A DNA stretch of 64,000 nt, from positions 3,773,438 to 3,837,437 of the forward strand of contig OZ029920.1 of NCBI GenBank assembly GCA_964023275.1, read 5' to 3'. Position numbers and translations under genes: made by a program. The notes below the pieces were generated by a model. It saw only the letters and a list, made by a program, of their open reading frames with translations, ran no database searches and was not told the origin of the DNA. The first letter of the stretch is position 1; every line of letters starts with the position of its first letter. Positions 55,619-64,000 of the stretch are shown here, piece by piece. Source of the stretch: Norana najaformis. Taxonomy: Eukaryota; Annelida; Clitellata; Crassiclitellata; Hormogastridae.

Positions 55619-56341
55619 AATGGTGGTGGTGGAAGTGCATCGTCGGCAGCGACTGTCGGCGGGTGGCAAAAGAAGCAAATAAACCACCTGCAGTTTGCAT
55701 TACAGCTGGAAATGTTGGGTTCAAACATGCAACGAATTTAGAACCCGGACTTTTCAAGTCATTTTTACTGATGAACTGGTGTGTGACAATGTTGATGATG
55801 TAGTGACCGGAAGCGACAGAAGAGGGTCTATTATTGTAAAACCTGTACAAGATATCCAGGACTACACCCCAACATATTGTTTCGAGATTTTTCACACAAA
55901 GGCCAGTATTGCCCAACAGTAAACACTGCTAAAACAAAGACAATAAGCCTAATTAGTTGTGAGGAAAATATTACAAATGCTTTGTAAATTGTGTGCATTG
56001 CTTTATGTATACCTATTGCAAAAATATCTGGCAGGAGTCTAACGTAGAACTGCAATTTGTGCATAACAGCTGGTGTCTGGCAAGCAAAGGTGTCAAATGT
56101 CTGCATGCACACCATGATGTTTTAAGTAAATATAGAATACTTACAATCTGAAACAAGTTTAGCGTAAATAGTAAAGAATTAAATTTTTCCACACCTTATA
56201 GGCTAGGAAAAAAATTTTAAGGACCGCATTTACCGTTTTGTTTACTATTTGCCTACACTTCTTACTCAGTTTTCACCATTGGCGGATCCAAAAAGAGGCA
56301 GCGCTAGCCATGATCCTTCTAATCTGAGCTCAACGGGTTGA
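55146..56341 (+). mobile_element. piggyBac-like element remnant
   Basis: Starts TTAA-CCCTTTGGAATCC (55146), the usual piggyBac end. The other end reads CAACGGG-TTGA (56331-56341), a decayed form of ...GGG-TTAA. An open frame at 55391-55741 begins MFWKRVRVGKVLQRLDE and runs through an acidic Ser/Thr-rich region and about 24 consecutive Asp encoded by (GAT)n. Just after, another frame reads FQVIFTDELVCDNVDD, like the FFTDELxxxIVxETN start of piggyBac transposase. Acidic N-termini are common in piggyBac proteins. The catalytic core is absent. Confidence 0.45.
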
Positions 56342-58150
56342 GCATGACCGGATTTTATAGATCAGCATCGGGCAGGTAAGATCTGGTGGCCATTCCCGGC
56401 TCCATCCACTCTGGCCTGGGGATGGTCTGGATCGAGTTCGTACCGGTTGAGCTATAAAATGTAGCTCCGCACTTTTAGATAAACTCTTGACTTTCGCCTT
56501 TCTCGTTCCTTTTACAAAACTGCAATCGCAACTGTTTTGTTATGCAAATGTAGGCCTACATGATCTTCTACAGCGACGATATGGCCTCAAACCTGCTCAT
56601 TTTTGTCAATGAATTTTATCGGATGAGATCCTTCACCACCGCTGACTTTTTGAATAGGCGCCACGCCTACCACCTGACCACCTTAAGGTCCCTATGGGCC
56701 TAACAATTGTGTTAGCCCGAGACTTGTGAACGTTATAGCGCAACGAGATAGTAAATTCTGCTTGTGATGTCATCGCTCTCTTCGGCACATGAGTTCTTTT
56801 ATTCTATTTGTTGCTTGGCGTAAGCTCTCTCCTCGCCACTGGCGATGTCCTAGCAATCGGTATCCCCCGGGACCTGTCTTAACTACCCTTAGCTACCTTT
56901 AGCTGCCGATCTCAGCTAAATGACCAGTGGGTATATGAGGAGGAAGATATCGAGAGAGGCGAGTCAGTCGGTCTCGGTCCGCTGTAGAGTCAACGAGATA
57001 ACACCGACGGAAGGGATAATATTTCGTGCGTTGAGATACTGTAACGTTTAATGTACTGGCTCGAGTGTACGGTTCGTTTTATTACCTCGCTATTGAAAAT
57101 CCAGGACTGCGCCATTACTCGAATGAATGCTACTCTCCAAATCCGATCAGTCGACGGTTCGAAGCCGTTCGACTGATACTTGAAGGATCCATGATAGTGT
57201 TATTAGATGCTTGTATCACAACCCATCTGTCGAATGACTAGTTTGTGTAGACACCTGTTTTACTAAGTTGTTATTGATTTCCCACAGTATTTTATCTAAG
57301 CCAGTATACTTCACTATTGTGCTGTTGTTGACTGTGCGTTTACTGTAAGACGTTGGCCTCTACGCTAGGCTAGTTAAAAGAATTTATGAAGCCTTCACAG
57401 ACAAAAATTTCATCAAACTGAAGCAGCTTCACAATGGTTTAACCACTTATTATATGATTTCCAAAAAATCTCAATGTATATATTATTATACATGCACTCA
57501 TATATTACTAGACCGCTAAGAATGCAAGAACGGCGATGGAACAAGAATTGTAAGCAATGAGCTGCGCCACTTATTTCACTTCTAAAATCCAATCCAAAAA
57601 TTGATCGAAACACTGAATCTAAGAAATCTAAGAAAAGACCTGAGGCACTGTTTCACGACTAACTTTCAACCAAAAATTGGCTGGAAACCAAGCTGGAAAC
57701 CGCAAACTTGATTCTATTTTCAAATTTCTTTGTGCTCTGAAAAATCCAATCGAAATGTTATTTCCGTTAAAGAAAATTGTGTTGAAATGCATTGAAATAA
57801 AAAACGATTTTGAATATTTATTTTCTTCAAATATGCAGTGTTTTCATGACAACGGCTTTAGACGGAATTTAAGCCTTTGCTGTCGACGTTTAAATGGGCA
57901 GCGTACGCACGTATGGCATAGTCATTAAGTATTATACAGCAGTGGAGACCTGAATTAGCCTACGTACAGAAGCTGTCAATCAGGTCGTGAGTGAATAGGT
58001 CTGTTCAGCATGTCAATTCAAATATACTCCACATTGGTCGCTATTTAGCTGAGACGGGTGAGAATGCAAGACCGGCGATGGAATACAAGTTCTAAGCAAA
58101 GATCTGTGCTAAATTATTTATATCATTTCTGACAAAGTAAGCAATTTCTG
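56342..58150. other. Gene-free stretch
   Basis: I find no convincing gene, RNA or transposon. 56705-57120 is relatively GC-rich with possible LTR-like composition but no paired end. Short frames (for example 57677-57928) are not recognisable. Confidence 0.4.
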
Positions 58151-58154
58151 TTTA

Positions 58155-58245
58155 ATTACGCTGAGTCATAACGAAGATGATTAGCGTCGCCCTCTTCCTT
58201 CATCCAGGTTTAGGACTGGCATCATCCGAAAACGGCAGCAAATGA
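58155..58245 (+). repeat. Gamma repeat
   Basis: GATTAGCGTCGCCCTCTTCC, TCATCCAGGTTTAGGACTGG and a following GGCAG motif match the gamma consensus. 58250-59850 has no supported feature. Confidence 0.5.
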
Positions 58246-59859
58246 GTTAATCACTTCTAGCAAATTATCCCAATTCTTTAAAGGGTCAGTTAGGGCATAA
58301 GGCCCACTCGAGGGAAGAGGCAACAGGCCGATTATTTGTCACTTCAGCTTCACTTTTCAGTCATTGCGATAACCTTTTCCTAGAACATCATCATCACTGG
58401 ACCAGGAAATTGTGACTTAAGTGCCACAATTAGCACAGTTAGTCTTTGCAAAGTCAACAGGGTAATCCAAGCCTTAGAGTCTGTTCCATCGTCTAACGCA
58501 ACAGAACAACAACTGTTTAAAATACACTATTTTGCTTGCTTTTCAATTTTAAATAGTATGTAATCTTAGATATCTTTATTAATTTAATTTTAAATAGGGC
58601 AGAATTACTAGTCTAATAATTACAGTATTCACGGTATTGCTTTTGTCTTTTGTTCATTTGGTGTTTGGAAAGAGGAGGTAACAACAGTGAGAGTGTAATG
58701 GCAATGCGGACAAATATGGACAAGTTGAGGAAGAGGTCGAAAGGGCATTTTTGCGGACGTCTTAAATGGACAACACTTAAGTCCAAGAAACCAGAAGTAA
58801 GGTAGCGGTGGACAAGAAACTTGAAACAGAATATTCCAAGCAGATGAGAATGTATAGACATGACATTTACTGTACTTAATGTAGCATGACCTTTGGCTTT
58901 TGCTATCACCAAAATGAACTGCTGCAATTTTTGCATTCTGTCCGGCGAAAACAACAAACAAATTGACATCTATAGCACGACAGAGTTAGCATTTGTATTG
59001 ATCATGATTTTTTAGTAAACTAAACTCAGCTGACTTACAAAGAGACCCTACATGAATGTTTTCATAGGCCTATATATGGTCTACAAAACACCGTGTAGAA
59101 ATTTATGAGACACGACAGTCATAAACGGGCAACACCTCGGATCGGACGTCGCCCCGGAAAATAAACACCTTAATGCGCTACCTTTAATACCTCTCGTTCT
59201 TTCGAATATAATTTGTGGCTATATTGGATGTGTTTGTTTATCCTTGTGGGGTTGCTTTGTTCCCGTTTGTTGCAGATTTCGCTCTGTACGGGGAAGAGTG
59301 AAGGGAGGCGATTAAGCGTGAAGCAGAAATTTCTTTAAGCTACAGTATGGTTAATATAATGATTTCACTTTGTGAGAGCAACAAATTAAACTGTATAAAG
59401 GGCATTTTCATTCTTGGAGGTAAATTTAATAAGTTTAGATTTAACGGTGTTTCTGAATAAGCAGGATTCTGCAGTCATTTAGTCGATAGATGACAGACGT
59501 AGGCCTATCTGCATCTCGGATTGTTGTGGTCCAGCATCTAGTTCGTCTTATTTAAAGCCTTACTCTTTCGCCATTATCTTCATATTGAAGTAAAAATCTT
59601 ACACAGTACTGAAACAAATTCGCAAGCTATAAGTATTAATTTCTTGGTTTTGTTGATTTCTTTAATTTTGGTTTGTAGCACAGCTGAGCGCCTCGCTTGT
59701 ATGTGCCCTAGATTTAGCCACATATAACAATTTTTTATTGCGCCAAACAATGGTAGCACAAAAAGGAAAACACAATAAAAAGAAAAACATAGCAAATTGA
59801 AAATGACAGCATAAATATCTGTAATATTATACTACTGCCAGCATCAGAGAAAAATCAAT

Positions 59860-60080
59860 CACCCTAATCGTAAACTAGAGATTTCTACAGTGCCAAACGA
59901 AAGTCAAGTCGCTGGAACCAGCTTATTCACAGGCGCTCAGTCAAAACAAAATCAATAGGCAAGAAGGGTTCGGTTCCAGATCAAAATCCAAGAGGCAGTC
60001 AGGCAAGCAGGCAGATAGGCAGGCAGATAGGCAGGCAGGCGGCTGCGGTGGATGGTGTTTGGAATTGGATCAAAAACACA
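59860..60080 (-). mobile_element. LINE 3' end
   Basis: Tail CACCCTAATCGTAAACTAGA and the common 3' UTR (AAAATCAATAGGCAAGAAGG, TTCCAGATCAAAATCCAAGA), with a short (GCAG/GATAG)n expansion at 60000-60045. Confidence 0.5.
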
Positions 60081-60404
60081 GAAAACTGAAAGCAGCGTTA
60101 TCACTGAAGGAACATTTCTGGAAATATCATAGTTTTCTGGTCAACCAGGAGTCTCTAATGCTGGGTTCCTGTGTGAGGTGCAGTATAGCCTCAACATTGC
60201 TAGACAGAGTTTGAATATTTTACATATGGCAGTGTTGTAAGTGCAGTCCTACTCCAAAGAGTGCAGCTCACTGTAAGGCTAACAGTTTCCATTCAATAAA
60301 GAGGAGAGTTTAACTATGGACACTCACTAAATGCAGTTGGACAGGTTCGATAAATTTGTAGCGTTTACTACACAAAGAATTGAATGACCTATAAAACTTC
60401 ACTC

Positions 60405-60760
60405 TCATTTCATGCAGGCTAACTTTAAATGACTTAGTTGCAGCCAGAAAACAGCCCAGATATTATTAACATAACTGATTTCTGTTCCATTGACAGTAAC
60501 GCTCTTACATATATTATGAAACAAAGAGCCAGTCCTAATAAATTGAGATTTAGCTACATTAAATTTCATGTCCGAACTTCCTAGTTCGACAGAGTAAATG
60601 TCAACCGTTGCTTCAAGATCATACATGGATGCAGATATTAGAAGGTCATCTGCATACATGACGCATCCCAAAAATACATCCCCAATTTTACAACCATGGC
60701 TGGATCGACTTAACTTTTCAATGAAGTCGTTGAGTACCGCTAGAAATTGAGTAGAATTTA
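60405..60760 (-). mobile_element. LINE reverse transcriptase fragment
   Basis: The minus-strand frame includes FLAVLNDFIEKL, GCVMYADDLLISASMYDL with the catalytic YADD box (near 60655), and MKFNVAKSQF. The fragment covers only the RT palm around motif 5 and is truncated on both sides. Confidence 0.7.
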
Positions 60761-61854
60761 GAAATTCTCGAACTTACGATTACGAATTAATACGTACAGG
60801 CCTAAGTGACCAGGTCAAGAAAATTCCCAACCCCCTTCTCGTTCAGCCTAGAATCTGCTCCATTCACACCTTTAAAACAAATTCTTCTGTTCGCAACTCA
60901 GGCCGTATTCAACAAGAGGTGACCTGAGACGATTGATGAAACGAGAGACGAGCTTAGCGACTTGAGCAATTAATACCTGCAGCTACGCTGACGGCGCGTG
61001 ATTGGTGACATGCAGCCGTCGACAAGTAATAAAACCGCGTCCGAGGAAGACCGCGTCTCAGAGAACGGTAATCCAGGAATTCACTCCAGTCCTTGGCAGA
61101 GCTGGTGTCATCAGATGCCGCCAGGGAGAAGAATAGATTCGCATGAAGGAACTGTTGAACGATGACACTGATGAAGACTCAAACTCCTTAATTAGGGCCG
61201 AGGCTGGAGAGTTTGTATTAGCTCCGTAACAAGGCCCCATGTTGTCCGAACTTCGGAAGCATGGGGTAGTAAATAGTGCCTACTGTACGCGATAGAGGGG
61301 GGTATATTGTTTTGGCGAAGTAAGCCAAGCCAAGGTGATAACAATGATGGATCTGACCCCAAGCGTGCCTGAATTTCAGATACCAATATTCCACGGGTAA
61401 AATCCTAAGTGCCGACCCTTGGAGTAGCAGTTTGAGAGCTTACGCTGCATTGAGGATGAGGGAGATGGCGCAGATGAGTTATAGTTAATAAAGAATGTAT
61501 ATCATAATAACAGAAGAAGCAGCTGTAGGGAACTTTCCGAGAATTTAACGAAAAATTTACCGGAGAGCTGGATCTAACTAAAGCAATCAAACAAACGATA
61601 AAGCGTCATGACCAACGTCGCGATCATTCATTCATTCATTTACGGCAAAATTTAAATCTATAGCGAGAGGAAGGTACTTGTAACAGCGACTTTTAGCACT
61701 GTGAAATTGTTTTTTTGAAACAGACATCGCGGTGTCTTTTGTCCGATTCACTAATGCAAAAAAGCTATTCGAGTAACTCCATAAACCAGAAATAACAACG
61801 GGACTTTTATTCGGAAATTTAGGCTCTGATTGAAATATCTAAGGACCTACTCTG

Positions 61855-62035
61855 TAAGAAAAAGTGTAGACCACTTTGTCTACATCTAATGTTGAGCGGA
61901 TTTTGCAACACTAATGTGGATGCTTTTACAACAAAGTGTGGACATTTTTGTGCAACACTAAGTGTAGCAAAAAATATGCAACACTCAATGTAGATTTTAA
62001 ATGCAACACTAATGTGGACTAATATTTCTTTTAAG
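61855..62035 (+). repeat. Imperfect tandem repeat of a 30-35 bp unit
   Basis: About five copies of a unit with TGCAACACTAATGTGGA and variants, spaced 30-45 bp. AT-rich; no coding frame. Confidence 0.6.
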
Positions 62036-62039
62036 GAGG

Positions 62040-64000
62040 ACTAAAATTGTTGCTAGAAAATGGGCTTTGGATATTTTAGTATGTTAATATAAGGTAAACA
62101 CAAACGATTCACAAAATATGCAGTTTATATAATAAACTGTTACTGTCATTCAGAGACACCCAAAGTGACTCCGAATTTGACGTAAATATGTATACATGCA
62201 TTGTCAGATTTAAAACATGCCTCGAGATTCTTGGAGTCAGCTTGACAGTCCAAATCCATAGGTTTAAGGATTAAGCACATGGAAAACGCGGGTCGCTGGA
62301 TGCAGTGACGTTCGTATACGCGTGGATGAAATCATCGAAACCAGTAAGTACAGGATTTCGTTTGACTAAGTATAGTCAGCAGAAGCGGATTCGAACGGAA
62401 AATATCTCTTAAATTATAATATCTTGCTGAACAAACGGTTTAAATCCCGGCCGAAATAAGCATTTTCCAGCAGTAGATTTTATGGTAATCGTAAACGCTT
62501 ATATGAGTTGCCAGCTGACCCGATAACACCATTCACCAACTGTATAGCCAGTTTTATGATTTCATGTCCTATGCGCAACGAGCTTAATTTTTGGGACTTC
62601 TGAACAATGGTGATCTTTCCTGTGTCAGGTAATATTTTTTCTATGATTTCGGTGTTTTCTGCGTGAAGTAAAGATGTTCATGAATTTTTACGCTAGAATA
62701 TTATGACGTAATGCAGACGGGCGTATCTACCGTAATCTGTTGTTTTCGTTATACCCTCGTTTGGTCCACCCAATGATATATACTGGTCCAGCGCGAAGTT
62801 TCGTTCCTTTTGTGTTGGTGCTTGCCAGTTTGAAAGCAACAATATTTGACCGACAATTTGACCGTAATTCTTATTCTGTTGGTTTCAGATTTATGTTAAT
62901 ATGATTTATATAACCACAACGGGTGCTTTACAATGCACTTGTTGATAGGTGTTTGCCCAAACTTTCTGAAGGTGTAATACCCCACCGACTGAAGAGTCGC
63001 TCGGGTTTGCCGCTGAGGCTTTGTGAATAATTAATGACTGTTAAATGATTCAATAAGAGTGTGCGACTTTTAACGAGGGACTTATTCACTTCTAAGGCTG
63101 TAAACGTGTGGTTTAGACCTACACGATCAATGTCAATATCAAAATCAATACGAGCACCTCTGCCATAAGGCCCTTCGCATAGGACTAGCTATAGCTTTAT
63201 ATTTGAAAAAATTCCTGTACATTGGCAGACCCTGAACTTAACCCAAATCATAATAAACGAAAGGCTATAGATGTGACCAGTTGCACTTGCCGCTGAGCAT
63301 CGTTGTTCCCGCCGACGAAATATTAATCAATCGAAAAATTGGTTGCAACCACTTCCACCCCCTGTCAATCAATCAATCAAACGAATTCGACAGTTGGGTA
63401 TTGACTGGCTTTTGTCGTCGCTCGAAATTTCTAGACTACTGTGTTGAACGAGGTAAGCTTCTAGTGTATCATATATAAGAGCGGCCAATCAATGGAATAA
63501 GCTGACAGAAAATTCTCACCAATCAGGCATATATTCCGAATATTTGTATTGTATCGCTGTAGCCATCTGTGAGGTATGGATATGGGAATGAATCAAAATT
63601 GCATGCATAACCCTGACAAATGTGGCATCTGTAAATCCTATTACTGAAAACAATGATACCACATATATAATGCGCATAGTTATGACTCAACTGCATGGGT
63701 CACATTACTTCATAATGAAACAGTTTTTGAATGGGCATCCATGCATTTAAGTGTCCTATAACTAGTTTCATGATTGAATATAGGAACATAATCAATAAAT
63801 AGATACATATTATAATCATTTATACACAAACAGGCCTATAGTCCCATAATTACGTCACTGTTAATGCAATATTAAGTAGGCCTAAAAATCACTCTGAAAT
63901 CTGATTCAGTGTTTGATACATCCTTATGAATCACTGTGCTTTTCGCGAAACACCAGTTTCAGGCACTTTTCTAAGTCCTCTCGCCGTTGAAAAAACGCGA
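62040..64000. other. Gene-free stretch
   Basis: No recognisable gene, RNA gene or transposon. A 65-codon frame at 63281-63478 contains a donor-like ACGAG/GTAAGC (near 63452) but has no other support. Confidence 0.4.

Noticed and set aside
55470..55916. Poly-His and poly-Ser frames on the minus strand
   Set aside because: Complement of the (GAT)n tract in the piggyBac-like remnant.
58613..58969. Two overlapping minus-strand frames of 110 and 118 codons
   Set aside because: Neither resembles a known domain, they overlap each other in different frames, and there are no supporting splice or promoter signals.
59580..59795. 71-codon minus-strand frame with a signal-peptide-like start
   Set aside because: AT-rich, hydrophobic by composition, followed by a low-complexity Lys-rich tail; no promoter, splice or repeat support.

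Overview
The window is animal nuclear DNA: genes with GT-AG introns, dense microsatellites, non-LTR, LTR and cut-and-paste transposons, a tRNA-derived SINE and a RING/B-box/Kelch gene. The 2A-carrying CR1-like element and the TRIM-Kelch architecture fit a marine invertebrate, perhaps a deuterostome. I cannot name the species. There is no bacterial gene organisation, CRISPR array or rRNA.

Layout. Positions 1-44,800 are a tandemly amplified and rearranged locus. The repeating unit reads as gene (alpha), spacer (beta), then a block of short dispersed repeats (gamma). The gene is a two-exon, small secreted-protein gene. Exon 1 is a 49-nt signal-peptide exon (MNRKLYLLFGLLAILK or close variants) and exon 2 encodes a Pro/Glu-rich, cysteine-free mature region. 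There are four copies: A (875-5685, minus, inverted), B (15821-19979, plus), C (28640-30043, plus, apparently broken) and D (32480-36252, plus, about 27 EPPV-type tetrapeptide repeats). Spacer copies lie at 6290-12290, 20830-28080 (interrupted), 30813-31670 and 36930-42770. Transposons decorate the copies: a CR1-like LINE with a 2A peptide in the intron of A; a Gypsy element split by a palindromic Tc1 element after B; a hAT-like MITE after C; and a LINE/TIR element/LINE/LINE nest after D.

Positions 45,000-52,000 hold two unrelated genes on the minus strand. One is a RING-B-box-coiled-coil-Kelch gene (45311-47903; one frameshift), probably a ubiquitin ligase. The other is a 113-aa neuropeptide-like precursor (50574-51536), for which a TATA box, a 5' UTR exon, two coding exons, dibasic cleavage sites, a terminal amidation glycine and a poly(A) signal can all be read.

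Positions 52,000-64,000 are mostly gene-free: LINE 3' ends, an RT fragment, a piggyBac-like remnant, long AT tracts and short repeats. Exon structures were inferred by eye from splice consensus and comparison of paralogues; no transcript evidence or database search was available.
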